Assembly (NCBI GenBank): GCA_023935145.1
Contig: CM043701.1
Coordinates: 73,144,817 to 73,208,816, forward strand
Length of the DNA: 64,000 nt
Source: Bretschneidera sinensis
Lineage: Eukaryota > Streptophyta > Magnoliopsida > Brassicales > Akaniaceae
Reading direction: 5' to 3'
Shown piece by piece: positions 20,632 through 31,846 of this stretch (its first letter is position 1; the number at the start of each line of letters is the position of its first letter). Both the position numbers and the translations under genes were made by a program. The notes beneath the pieces were generated by a model. It was not told the DNA's origin and did no database searches. It saw only the letters and a list, made by a program, of their open reading frames with translations.

Positions 20632-21754
20632 TTCTAAAAATAGACTATCAAAACATTCCATGAATCCAACTTAAAACAAATCACAAAAAATATCCCAATT
20701 AAACCAAAATAATCCAATGTATCCGCTTTTAACAAATCACAAAGGATATTCAATTTAATCAAAAACGATTCTATGTATCCATCAGATGAAACACACAAAA
20801 TATCTAATAGAACAATTTAAACGCAATCAACCTTACTCAAATAATTGAACATAACATTTATACTTAAAAAAAAATCAGAATCGTATAAACAAATATGAAA
20901 ATATTATGTCAAACAACGGCGATGCTTCATCTTCAACCTTAGCTGAAGATTTTAGCCACTTATAATCATGAAACTAGAGTTCATAATAAAAATGCTAAAC
21001 ATTAAACTAAAAAAAGCAGTAAATTAAAACTGACTATACATGGGAAAAATTCCACTCGCTGTTGGGCGGCACTTCCCCTCATGGTAGCAAAGCCTTTGGG
21101 ATCCACCAGAATGCTAGCAGACGTCCACCAGATTACATCAAATGGGACCAGGAATTGCACACTAAAGATAAAGTGAAGAGGAGCTTATATAGGGAAACAT
21201 TACAAGTGCAATGTGTTTCCAATCTGATGTGGGATACTGCAGATTCCAGCTTTTGCTCTTTGACCTTTGTCTACTAAAACTGCCATAACTTTCTCTAGAA
21301 AAATCATTTTATTGATCCGTAAAATTCCCTAGAAAATAGACATCCAGATCTTTAAGCATATATGGCTCATCTCTTGGTTCTTCCTGAATCAATACAGTTA
21401 AATCCTCAAAAATGACTAATCTGTCACGCTGAAATCATGCACAGCCTGACCTTTGTCTACTAAAATTGCCATAACTTTTTCTAGAAAAATCATTTTATTG
21501 ATCCATAAAATTATCTAGAAAATAGACATCCAGATCTTTCCAAACATGTATGGTTCATCTCCTGGTTCTTCCTGAATCAATACAGTTTAATCCTAAAAAA
21601 TGGCTGATATGTACGAGCAATTCTGGCAATTTAGTGAAACTCCTTTCCAAGCTTGTAAACCTGTAAAACAATGAAAAATAACTCAAAGTAACAAATTCTT
21701 AAGCTAAAAAATGTAAATTAAGTGACCAAAATATGTAATATTTGGCACTCATCA
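20632..21754. mobile_element. 1.12-kb insertion of unknown type inside the SIRE-like 3' UTR
   Basis: Unrelated to the rest of the element and flanked by the 53-bp repeat. It holds a tandem duplication (GCCATAACTTTCTCTAGAAA type, near 21280 and 21466). The last bases, GGCACTCATCA, and a TG at 20630 could be LTR-like ends, but no 5-bp target duplication, terminal inverted repeat or coding capacity is seen. Confidence 0.5.
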
Positions 21755-21807
21755 CTCTACGAAGCCTATTTTGTATCGACTGGTGTTATATATGATGATG
21801 ATTCATG
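21755..21807 (+). repeat. 53-bp direct repeat, right copy
   Basis: Partner of 20579-20631; one base differs (GTATCGAC against GTATAGAC). Confidence 0.9.
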
Positions 21808-22317
21808 CTTAGACTTATTTCATGTACTTGTTTTACATATATGTAATATAGTTGCATGTTTTATATCTCTTTATATTCAGATAAATGCTTTAAAACTGCT
21901 TCTATATGTATGAAAACTTTCAATTCTTCTCGGGAAGGCTTCCGAACTCCGAATGATGCCAAATATTCATGTACAAGTTTGTTTATGTATGCTCTTCATG
22001 TGTATGGTATCTACATAGCTTATTTTTTGGTTTACTACCCTCTTTTCTGCTGTTGTCAAAACGGGGGAGAAAAATGAGAAAAAGAAAAAGAGGTGTAAAC
22101 TCAAACTAGTGCATAGATTTAAGGGAAGCTTTGCTCCAAAGAACTTGGTATATGATTATATATGTTGACTTGATTGATTGGATTGTATATAAACTGTTCT
22201 TTACCTTTTTACAGGTTGGTTTTATTCAAAAAATAAAGGGGACTCTGCCCGATTTTTCAAAAAAATCCAACACTTTTTTTTTAAAACTGTTTTTCTCTCA
22301 TAAGTTTTGTCATCATA

Positions 22318-22330
22318 AAAAAGGGGGAGA
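22318..22330 (+). other. SIRE-like polypurine tract
   Basis: AAAAAGGGGGAGA directly before the 3' LTR (22332). A similar run at 22057-22073 lies about 265 bp upstream. Confidence 0.85.
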
Positions 22331-22331
22331 T

Positions 22332-22741
22332 TATTGACCCTCACCTATATTTTAATGATGACAAAACACAACTCTTATTATACTAACAGTGCTATCTAAG
22401 TGTATTAAGCAATAAAAGCATTCAACCAAGGATCATGGTGTAAGAACTCAACCCGAATCAAACACCAAGTCAAGATAGAAGGTCTAGTATAGGGACAAGG
22501 TATTTAAACAAGTTGTAAATCTCACTTGTTCAGGTAAAAAGCTTGTCTTATGGCTCCTTTAAAAAATCATTTTTATAAAACTTTTCAATCAAATTTTTTT
22601 AAGTTAAAATCGTTTCAAAACATGAAAACTGGGTTGATAAGCAACCCAGTCGACTAGGTACTTATACCAGAAGACTGGTATATAGAACAGTGTGTCCCTA
22701 GTCGATTGGGTGCTTCATACTAGTCGACTGGTATTTTGGAC
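22332..22741 (+). repeat. SIRE-like 3' LTR, left fragment
   Basis: Starts TATTGACCCTCAC and aligns with 12194-12604. It ends within the palindrome array at TTTTGGAC, where the Athila element inserted; the last five bases TGGAC (22737-22741) are one copy of its target duplication. Confidence 0.93.
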
Positions 22742-23009
22742 TGATGAGAGCCATAAAACACATCTTAATCATACTTGTTTGTTGGCATTTTAAGGGTTGA
22801 TTTAGGTTTTAATTGCATTTTTATTCGTTAACAACTCTAAAGTGGTATTCTTGGAACATTAACTTATTTCTTGCATTTTCAGGTATCTTGAGTTAAAAAA
22901 AAGATGGAAAAAGCATTCGGTGCTTGAAGCAAGATGATTCGATGCATACCAAATTAGAGCCATGGCTGCGGAGAGACAAAACAAAGAAGATCTCTACAAA
23001 TCAGGTTAA

Positions 23010-23225
23010 GGTGCACCCTGGAGGAGCTGGGGCGCACCCTTTAGAAAGAAGACCAAAAGAAGCCTCAAAGATCCAACAGGTCAAGGTGCACCCTGGAGAA
23101 GCTGAGGTGCACCTTCAAGGGCTGAGGCACACCCTGGAGAAACTGACGCGCACCCCACCACACACACAAGAAACTTGACAAAAGCCAAGGTGCAGCGCGA
23201 CTAAGCTAAGGTGCAACGCGCGCAC
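23010..23225 (+). promoter_or_regulatory. GC-rich box array (GGTGCACC / GGCGCACC) in Athila LTR
   Basis: The palindrome GGTGCACC is at 23010-23017, 23085-23092 and 23106-23113, with GGCGCACC at 23031-23038 and relatives at about 23126, 23146, 23189 and 23210. The array lies roughly 80-300 bp upstream of the TATA box. One context, CAGGTCAAGGTGCACC, recurs in the env leader as CAGGTCAAGGTGCGCC (about 29973-29988). Confidence 0.75.
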
Positions 23226-23306
23226 AGACCTTGTTCTCCGAGTTAGACCCTAATTAGGTCTTTAATGATTTATTCAAACCCTAAAACACCCTTAGGCCTT
23301 GTACAT

Positions 23307-23314
23307 TATAAATA
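23307..23314 (+). promoter_or_regulatory. TATA box of Athila 5' LTR
   Basis: TATAAATA in TACATTATAAATAGACC; the 3' LTR copy reads TATAAATATACC near 33790. Confidence 0.7.
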
Positions 23315-24095
23315 GACCACTTAGGGCTTGTAATTAGACATTCAAAACCTGGAAAACTCAAGGAAGCAGCAACTTTTCCTCCATCAAAGTGTGCAACCGT
23401 GAGCCCCATTGCTAACTAATCTCCACGCAAGGCGAAAAGATGAATCCTTAGGTGTAGTTGTTTCAATTTCCCTTACTTAATTCAGTTGAAATAGAGCTTT
23501 AGCGTTCAAACATTGTTATGATTTACTTTTTAATCTAATTATAAGATTTCATCTAATCCGGTGATTGTATCTTTCTCCTTGATATAAATTTAGTCATGCT
23601 TTCCTTATGTCAAGATTATTTGGGTATGATTGAGTCCGGTAGATAATTTAGGTTTGTCCATTACTGTAATATTGTCATCAAAGATATATTGTCGTTTCTT
23701 GATAAACTTATAGGATAGATCATATGTGCATGAATTGAAAATAAAAAGTATTTCATAACCATCAAATTAGGGTTTATACACGTTCTCATTGAATATTTAC
23801 CGATTGACTGTTTGGGAAGTGAAACGTGCAATCGAGATAAAAACAGCTGAATCAAGTTAGGAGTAGGGCAATGAACCTTGGGAGGATTCCCGGATCCTTG
23901 TTGTTCCCCTATTATATTTTACAATCTACTTTACATAATTGTTTCACTATCAATTTCAGATTCTCTTACTCATTTGGATTTATCGTTTTGGATTACAGTT
24001 TACCCCTTCCTTTGTAATTAACTTGTTTCCCTATGGAATCGACACCCCAAAGTTGTGCTACAACAACCATGTATGTTTTGGGCGTAATCAAATTT

Positions 24096-24110
24096 TGGCG
24101 CCGTTGCCAA
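24096..24110 (+). other. Athila primer binding site
   Basis: TGGCGCCGTTGCCAA lies a few bases after the 5' LTR end. It is the usual Athila-clade site, commonly assigned to tRNA-Asp; the tRNA assignment is from general knowledge and was not checked here. Confidence 0.75.
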
Positions 24111-24390
24111 GAAAACGTGCTTATATACAAGGAAGTTTGTTAACTCTAAGACAAGACGGTACTATCATTCTTTCCTTTAAGTTTTGATTTTATGATTTTT
24201 TTTATTGTGTTCTGTTTTATTTATTACTTTTAAACTCAGTTGGTATATGCTTAGACCAAGAGATTCGCGAGGGAGATTCATTAAGGGACCCAAAATAGAG
24301 ATACCCCTTCTTTCATCATCCGTTAGTGAAACCTCACCTAGATCGGATCTTAGTATACACCCAACTGAAAATTTATAAAGCTTTGTCAAC

Positions 24391-25885
24391 ATGGCTGAAA
24401 ACCCTAATGAGAATGTAGCTAGGACACTCAAAGATTATTTACATCCTAGCTGGACAGCCACACCATCATGCATTATGTTTCCAGCCAACACCCGCCATCA
24501 AGACTTTAAAACAAGGATGATTCAATTACTCCCTACTTTTCATGGTTTGGAAAACAAAAACCCGTATGTGCATATTAGAGAATTTGAGGAAGTAGTTGCG
24601 ACTTTTCATAGTCAAGATGCAACTGATGATATCGTGAGACTCAAGTTTTTTCCTTTCTCTTTGAAGGATAAAGCTAAGAGTTGGTTATACTCGCTGAGAC
24701 CATGATCAATTGGGTCATGGAATGAGATGACCCAAGTCTTTTTTAACAAATACTTCCCTCAACATAAGACTAATTTGTTGAAAAGACAAATCTCCACCTT
24801 TGCACAAAAGGAAAACAAGACTTTGTATCAGTCTTAGGAGAAATTTAAAGAGTTGTTAAGTATGTGTCCATATTATGGGTATGAAAATTGGCCTTTAGTG
24901 AGCTATTTCTATGAAGGTCTTACCTATAGAGAATGCCAATTTGATGTTCAATGGTGAATTTCTGCAAAAAAACCCTGATGAGGCTATTGAATACCTCAAC
25001 GAGCTTGCTGAAAAAGCTCACATATGGACTAGACCTAGTTCTACTGAAAGCACAAATAGGTTACGACCTATAGGAAACCTTAGTGGTGGTGGAATATACC
25101 ATCTTAGGGAGGAAGACAACCTGAAAGCTAAGGTCGAACTGCTCACTAGGGAGTTAGAGGCATTGAAAACTAAAAAACCAACACACATGGTTAATCAAGC
25201 CGAACCTTTGGAACCATGTTTTGTGTGTGGAGGGGTAGATCATCCCGCTCAAGAGTGCCCCACTTTTGTTGATATGAGAGGGCTGTACGAGGAACAATGT
25301 AATGCCTTAGGCATGTACAAGAAGCCTCAAGTACCATTCTCTAACATTTATAATTCGGGGTGGCAAAATCACCCCAACTTCAGTTGAAAATCTGAAAATC
25401 AGCAGCATACACAGCCCCCTAGATCTTACCCTGCACCTTATCATGCACCCTCAACCTCTAGGAACTCTCTAGAAGACACCCTACATGATTTTATAGAAGC
25501 ACAAGGTAAAAAAAACCAGAGGTGTGAGGTGTTAATTACGCAGGTGGTTGAGGAAAACAAGGAAATAAGGAGCCAAGTGTCCAAATTAATGGGCTCTTTA
25601 AGTGTGACTGAGCGAGGTAATTTCCCTTCCTAAGCTCAGTCAAATCCTCACGGTCAACATATGGCACAAAAAAATTTGAAAGGTGTGAATGCTATTGTGA
25701 CCTGAAGTGGTAAGTCACTACAAATCCCACCAATGAATAAATCCGAGGATGAGAAAAAGAGGTAAGCTAGTAGTGAAACCGAATAGCCCAAGGACCTTGA
25801 AGTAACCAAAAGTCCTATTAAGGCAGCATTCCCTCAAGCCTTAAAATCAAACAACAAAAATCTAGAAATAAATAATGAAATCCTA
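24391..25885 (+). pseudogene. gag: Athila gag (Retrotrans_gag, CCHC knuckle), broken
   Basis: ATG at 24391 begins MAENPNENVARTLKDY. The capsid-like domain follows with FHGLENKNPYVHIREFEEV and PFSLKDKAKSWLYSL. Stops fall at about 24703 and 24835 (TAG at a Trp codon), a frameshift near 24905, then a 158-codon piece with CFVCGGVDHPAQEC (CX2CX4HX4C) and GWQNHPNFS. Further stops at 25385 (TGA for Trp), about 25633 and 25703 (TGA where Arg is expected) precede the protease. The product would package element RNA. Confidence 0.88.
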
Positions 25886-26545
25886 GAGAATTTGAGGCAA
25901 GTGAAACTAAATCTTCCACTCTTGCATGTGATTAAACAAGTTCCCACCTATGCAAAAGTTCTCAAGGATTTATGCACAATTAAGAGGAAGCACCATGTCA
26001 AGAAAATAGCATTCCTAACTAAGCAAGTTAGTGCTTTAATTGAGGAAAGAATTCCCCCAAAATACAAGGACCCGGGCTGACCAACCATTGCTTGTAGCAT
26101 TGGAAATTATGAGGTTGGACAAGCCTTACTAGATTTAGGAGCTAGTGTAAACCTGATACCATTTTCCATTTATTTACAGCTAAGATTAGGAGAAATCAAA
26201 CTGACCGGCGTGGTGTTATAATTGGCTGACCCTTCAGTCAAAGTACCCCGGGGAGTGGTAGAGGATGTGCTGATTTAAATTGATAAATTTTATTATCCTG
26301 TTGATTTCTTAATCCTAGATACTACTTCTACTGTTAACACTAACTCTAAAATTCCTTTAATTTTGGGTAGACCTTTTCTTGCTACTGCAAATGCTCTAAT
26401 AAATTGCAGGAATAGACTCATTGTCCTTTGGAAACATGACCCTTGAAGTGAATATTTTCAATGTTGCAAAACAGCCTGAAGATGATGACGAAAACCAGCA
26501 GCTTTACATGATCGAGTCACTCATCAACGAAGGAGTTCCATAGCC
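25886..26545 (+). pseudogene. pol: Athila protease region, broken
   Basis: A 62-codon open piece (LPLLHVIKQVPTYAKVLKDL) leads into the aspartic protease site ALLDLGASVNLIP at about 26128-26166, followed by PVDFLILDT and PLILGRPFLATANA. DLGAS is the normal active-site form in this clade. Stops occur before and after it, with a frameshift near 26410. Confidence 0.82.
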
Positions 26546-28231
26546 CATAATTATGAACCTCTTAATCATTTTCTTGTTGATTCTGAGATTGATTTATTTA
26601 ATAATAAAACTGATATAATTGACATTTGTGCTGTTTTTGATAAATCTCATAATTATGACATTCGAGCATGGCAACCAAAGTTTAAGGAGCTGCCCGAAAG
26701 AAGTGAGAAACAAGTCCCTTCAAGTATGGAAGCACCTAAAGTTGAATTAAAACCACTACCTAAGGGCTTAAAGCATGTTTTTCTCGGTACAGGTGATACC
26801 TTTCTTGTTATAATTTCCTCTGAATTATCTGAGACCCAAGGTAAGAATTTACTTCAAACTTTGAATGCACATAAATCAGCTTTAGGATAGAGCATGGCTG
26901 ATTTGAAGGGAATTAATCCCCTAATCTGCTCCCATAAAATAAATTTAGATGAAGGAGCTAGTCCTTGTAGAGACCCTCAACGTAGGCTAAACCCCACTAT
27001 GAAAGAAGTAATGAAAAATGAAGTACTGAAACTATTAGATGCGGGTATTATATATCCCATAGCTGATAGTAAGTGGGTCAGCCCTACGCAAGTAGTCCCT
27101 AAAAAGTCCAGAGTCATGGTGGTAAATAATGACCTAGGAGAACTAGTCCCTACCAAACTTGTGACTGGGTGGGGTATGTGCATTAATTATGGAAAATTAA
27201 ATGCTGCCATCCGGAAAGACCACTTCCTATTCCCCTTTATTGATAAAATTCTTGAGCGTGTAGCTGGTCATCCTTTCTACTGTTTTTTAGATGGTTATTC
27301 CAGTTATTATCAAATCACAATTGCATTAGAAGACCAAGAAAAGACCACTTTCACTTGTCCCTTTGGAATCTATGCTTTTCGTAGAATACCATTTGGATTG
27401 TGTAATGCCCCTGCTACTTTTCAACGTTGTATGATGAGTATCTTTAGTGACATGGTTGAAAATTGCATGAAAGTTTTTATGGATGACCTAACTGTTTTTG
27501 GATCTTCATTCGATGCATGCTTAATGAATTTAGAGAGAGTGTTGATTCACCGTGAGGAGAAAGAATTGGTTTTAAATTAGGAAAAATGCCATTTCATGGT
27601 ACCATCCGGTATTGTCCTAGGGCATATTGTCTCTTCTAAAAGAATAGAGGTTGATCATTCTAAAATTGAATTAATCTCTAAATTACCTACCCCTAAGACA
27701 ATAAAGGATGTGAGATCTTTCCTTGGTCATGCTGGTTTTTATAGGAGGTTCATACAAAATTTCTCGAGCATATCTAGACCTCTATGTACCCTCCTCGTTA
27801 AAGACACCCCCTTTGAATGGACACAAGCTTGTCAAGAGACCTTCCAAAGGCTAATTGGCAAGCTTACTTCCGCACCTATAATGCAATCACCGGATTGGAC
27901 TTTACCTTTTGAAATTATATGTGATGCTAGTGACTACATTGTAGGTGCTGTTCTTGGACAGCGAAGGGAAGGAAAACCTTTTGTCATTTACTATGCCAGT
28001 AAAACTTTAAATGGTGCTCAAATGAATTACTCCACCACTAAAAAAGAATTACTAGTTGTAGTATTTGCTTTGGATAAATTTCGTGCATATTTAATTGGTT
28101 CCCCTATCCTTATTTTAACAGATCATGAAGCCCTTAAGTACCTTCTTACAAAGAAGAATGCTAAAGCAAGACTAATATGATAGATCCTACTCCTACAAGA
28201 ATTTGACATCACCATCAAGGACAAGAAAGGA
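26546..28231 (+). pseudogene. pol: Athila reverse transcriptase and RNase H, broken by stops
   Basis: After a spacer, the frame reads ELPERSEKQVPSS, then a TAG at 26888 in place of Trp, then MADLKGINPLICSHKI. RT motifs include VSPTQVVPKKS, CINYGKLNAAIRKDHF, YCFLDGYSSYYQITIA, FGLCNAPATFQRCM and the polymerase site FMDD (VFMDDLTVFG, about 27475). TAG at 27578 replaces the Trp before EKCHFMV. RNase H has ICDASDYIVGAVLGQRR, TTKKELLVVVFAL and LTDHEALKYL. Two adjacent stops, TGA TAG (28178-28183), replace Arg-Trp. Confidence 0.92.
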
Positions 28232-29642
28232 GTGGAAAATGTAGTAGCTGACCATCTATCACGGCTCACTTTTGAGGACACTTGTGACGACATATCAATC
28301 AAGGATGACTTTACCGATGAGCAATTACTCTCCATTACTTCTCTACCATGGTGTGTTCACATCGTGAATTATTTGGCTACAGGTGAGATACCTATGGAGT
28401 GGAATGCTCAAGACAAGTGGAAATTTTTATATGAGGTATGTAATTTTTATTGGGATGACCCCTATCTTTTTAAGTACTGCCCTGATCAAATTTTAAGGCG
28501 TTGCATCCCTAATGAAGAGATTCCCAGCGTCTTAGAATTTTGTCATACCCAAGCTTGTGGAGGCCACTTTTCAATGAAAAAAACCGCGGCAAAAATTTTG
28601 CAGTGTGGATTTTATTGGCCTACCTTGTTTAAATATTCAAACACTTATTGTCGCTCATGTGAGAGGTGTCAAAAGTTAGGAGTAGTGTCTCGTCGAAATA
28701 TGATGCCCTTAAACTCTATTCTAATAATTGAAATCTTTGACTGTTGGGGCATCGATTTTATGGGATATTTTCCTCCTTTCTTTGGATACCAATATATCAT
28801 CGTGGCAATAGATTATGTATCTAAGTGCGTAGAAGCAGCAGCTTACCAAAGCAATGACCATAGGATGGTGATTAACTTTCTTAAAGAAAACGTGTTATCT
28901 CGATTTGGAACACCACGTGCTATAATTAGTGATCGAGGTACACATTTTTACAACCGTTCTTTTGAAGCTTTGATGAAAAAATATGGGGTCTTATATAAAA
29001 TTTGTACTGCCTATCACGTTCAGACTAGTGGACAAGAAAAGCTTGCCAATAGAGAAATTAAACAAATTTTATAAAAAAACAGTTAACCTGGATCGCAAGG
29101 ATTGGTCTTTGAGACTAGTTGATGCGCTTTGGGCTTACCGTACAGCCTTTAAAACTCCCTTAGGTATGTCACTTTATCGGCTTGTTTTTGGAAAGCCCTG
29201 TCACTTACCTGTAGAGCTCGAGCACCGAGCCTATTGGGCCATCAAGTATTTTAATCTTGACCTAGGAGAAGTGGGTAAGCTTAGGAAATACCAGTTGACC
29301 AAGTTGGAGGAATTAAGAAACGATGCTTATGAGAATTCTAGAATCTATAAGGCTAAGATGAAAGTATTCCACGATAAAAACATTTCGAGAAAAACATTTA
29401 AACCCAATGATCAGGTGTTCTTATACGACTCTAGACTCCATAAGCATCCTGAAAAACTTCGGTCAAGGTGGACTGGTCCTTTCATAGTAAAGAATGTTTT
29501 CGAAAATGGAGCAGTGGAAATTGAGGACACTAGGGACGGTCAGATTTTTAAAGTGAATGGTCAGCACCTTAAGATCTTAATCAATAGGCAAGATCCAGAG
29601 GTGGAAGACATTATACTTATGAATCCGGTCTATTTACCTTAA
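28232..29642 (+). pseudogene. pol: Athila integrase, catalytic Glu replaced
   Basis: Zinc-finger residues are seen as HTQACGGH and CRSCERC. The core has Asp in CWGIDFMGYF and Asp in IISDRGTHF. Thirty-six residues after the second Asp, where DD35E needs Glu, the codon is Lys ([11 protein letters not shown]); the adjacent Glu is one place early. A frameshift in the A7 run at about 29071-29078 moves the rest into the next frame (28983-29642). That part carries [36 protein letters not shown] and the C-terminal [14 protein letters not shown] and GQHLKIL. Confidence 0.92.
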
Positions 29643-30408
29643 ACTTGATCACAAAACCAAGGTATATTTTTATTTATTTTTAATTATTATTATCTTTTTT
29701 TTTGTTTTGTAAGTTTATCTAAAATTTTAATTTTTAGTTTCAATTAATTTAAGATTATTTTTTTATTTTTGGCTAATTTCATTTTTTTGGCAAGCAAACA
29801 ACATTTTTTTTGGAGCAAAATAGGCCCAGGACAAAGTGCGCCTCGCCAAGCCCATGCTGCACCGCCTAGTATGCGCATGCACACTGGCCCAACAAGGCCC
29901 AGGTTAAGGTGCGCCTCGCCAAGCCCACACTGCGCCACCCAGTATGCGCACGCACACTAGCCCAGCAAGGTCCAGGTCAAGGTGCGCCTCGTCAGGCCCG
30001 CACCGCACCTCCTGCCCGAGCCCAACCCCTTTCAAAACACACAACCCTACTATTTGCACTTCTCCTATTCATTTCACACACACGATTTCAACAGCCTTTT
30101 TCTTGCTTTCATTTCCTCTCTCCATACCCTAGCATCCCTTCTCACTTTTACTCCAAATTTCTTCATTTTACCTTCCTTTCTTCTAGAAATTTTCCCTAAT
30201 CTTGCAATTTTTGTTGGAAATTTCTCCACTCAACTTGGTTCTAAAAAGTTTTTGGTGTTCATCAAGCAAAACTTCAAGATTGTGGTTAGTCTTTCCTTTC
30301 TCCCACTTTGGACCTCGAGTAAGTCTACTTTCTTCCCTTTATTATTCACTTGTGTTCTTTGGTTGTTACATTTTGCTATAAATCTATTGTTATATATATT
30401 TGACTTCC
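29643..30408 (+). other. Leader between integrase and env-like ORF, with GC-rich array
   Basis: Non-coding. 29643-29820 is T-rich. 29823-30010 holds GC-rich 73-bp repeats; 30010-30400 is C/T-rich and then A/T-rich with a TATAAAT near 30377. Overlapping ORFs here are artefacts of the repeat. Confidence 0.7.
29823..30016 (+). repeat. Three tandem GC-rich 73-bp units upstream of env-like ORF
   Basis: Units start near 29823, 29896 and 29969 (GGCCCAGG, then AAGGTGCGCCTCGCCAAGCCC). GGTGCGCC at 29908-29915 and 29981-29988 is the reverse complement of the LTR box GGCGCACC. The 16-mer CAGGTCAAGGTGCGCC differs from an LTR 16-mer at one base. Confidence 0.85.
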
Positions 30409-31535
30409 ATGGCACTAAAAATTAAGAGGTCTATGGGGACACAACAACAAGAGTATGATGAGTTAAAATTTGTGAGCTTTGAGGCAAATGAGAGATATAA
30501 TAGCTTGTTAAATGCTAGGAAAATCATTCCCGAGCGAGGATTCAATATCACTGAGAGGGGAAACCCATCCTTATTTAGAATGATTCTTAATCGAAATTGG
30601 GGCAACTTTTCATGACAACCATCTAATTCTATACCAAATATAGTTCGCGAATTCTATGCCAATGCAGATGAACATAGGAATGGTAAAGTTTTAGTCAGAG
30701 GAAAAATAGTCTCTTTTAGCCGCTTATCCATCAATAGGTTCTATGGGTTACCCGACATAGAACACAGTGAGTATCTTGCATATGTATCTAATATTGATTA
30801 TGATGAGATTTGCAATACTCTATGTATTCCGGGCACAACCTGGAAAATGATGGGTGATGCCCATAAAACCTTACCCGGTGCATCTTTAAATGTCAATGCT
30901 CGAGCTTGGCAATATATTGTATGTCAAAGAATGATGCCTGCTTTATATTATAGTGACCTGACTGTTAAAATAGCTGTTTTGATATATTCCATCTTGATGG
31001 GTATGACTATTGATGTGGGCAAAATAATATTCGATTCTATCTTACACACTGTGCGACATAAGCTTGGATTATACTTTCCTTCCTTACTTACCCAACTATG
31101 CATCTAAGCTAATGTCCCCTATAGTAGTATTAAGGAGCACCAACCACCCAAGAAACCCATCGATGATTACATGCTCAATCTAATTAAAACCTCAAGGCCA
31201 CCAAATCTGGAAGAGGGAGCAATGATTTCTGCTCCCCCTCCTCCCTCTAGAAATTTCACTATTGTAGAGTGTCTTGACCGTTTAGAGCATCGTTTTGAAG
31301 AACACCATAAACTGTTGTTTAATAGGCTAGATCGTCAAGAACAGTTCTTGTCTAGGCAAGTTGATTATCAAGTGGAGGTATTCTCTTCTTTTGGTCAAAT
31401 GTACCATCACAATAACTCCGCTACTGGCCACCCTATCCGGGTTCATCTTTTGATCCACCTCAAGGGGAAGGTAAAGTGAATGAGGAAGAGAATGAAGAAG
31501 AGAATGAGGCAGACCCTAAAAATATTGATGATTAA
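30409..31535 (+). pseudogene. Athila env-like ORF (putative plant transposon protein domain)
   Basis: ATG at 30409 (context CCATGGC) starts a frame that stays open to about 31435, except for stops at 30613 and 31105. A single shift then moves it to the frame that ends at TAA 31533-31535 with an acidic Glu/Asn tail. Visible motifs are FEANERYNSLLNARKI, VREFYANADEH, INRFYGLPD and IVCQRMMPALYYSDLT. The FYAN segment, the preceding RY...KI segment and the following LP motif parallel those at 19236-20474. Late in the ORF a heptad-like segment (VECLDRLEHRFEEHHKLL) suggests a coiled coil. No signal peptide or clear transmembrane helix is seen. Confidence 0.8.
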
Positions 31536-31846
31536 TTCTGGGTTCTATTTTGTTTGTTTCCCTCTCTTTTATTTTTTATCGACTCACTACTCTATCTTTC
31601 AATGTGTTTTCCTTTTCATTATTTTTCATAATTTATTTTCATTTTCAGTTGTTCCTTTCCAGTTCATATGCTAACATATGGTGGGATTCTTCATAGTACA
31701 CCGTCGTTGCTTTCTTTTTGTTTATTCTATTTTGCATATCAACCTTTTAAGAAAAAGTATAGCGTGCAGTTCAAACGGAGATGCGCTGCTTTCAGCTGCT
31801 GTGCACTTGTGATTACAAAAGGGAGTTTCCTTTACTTTCTCTTTCA

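Larger units (their letters stand above)
20475..22331 (+). other. SIRE-like 3' untranslated region with a 1.12-kb inserted segment
   Basis: Non-coding. It contains a 53-bp direct repeat (20579-20631 and 21755-21807) bracketing 20632-21754. Within that insert, two tandem copies of about 150-190 bp are seen (about 21258-21440 and 21450-21600). A first G-rich tract (AACGGGGGAGAAAAA) is at about 22060 and the true PPT at 22318-22330. Short ORFs are not supported. Confidence 0.75.
22742..24090 (+). repeat. Athila 5' LTR
   Basis: 1349 bp, TGATGAG...GTAATCA. It contains a GGTGCACC/GGCGCACC box array (23010-23225) and a TATA box (23307-23314). By eye it is highly similar to the 3' LTR, with visible clusters of substitutions in the first 70 bp. 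Confidence 0.95.

Noticed and set aside
20632..21754. Solo LTR with TG...CA ends
   Set aside because: No 5-bp duplication; the flanking repeat is 53 bp; no partner or PBS/PPT.
26546..29642. Endogenous caulimovirus
   Set aside because: The RT is followed by RNase H and a DDE integrase, with LTRs and a CCHC gag; no movement or coat protein. It is an Athila element.
29744..30425. Overlapping ORFs on both strands in the GC-rich leader
   Set aside because: They follow the 73-bp tandem repeat, have Pro/Arg/Ala-rich low-complexity products and no start context.
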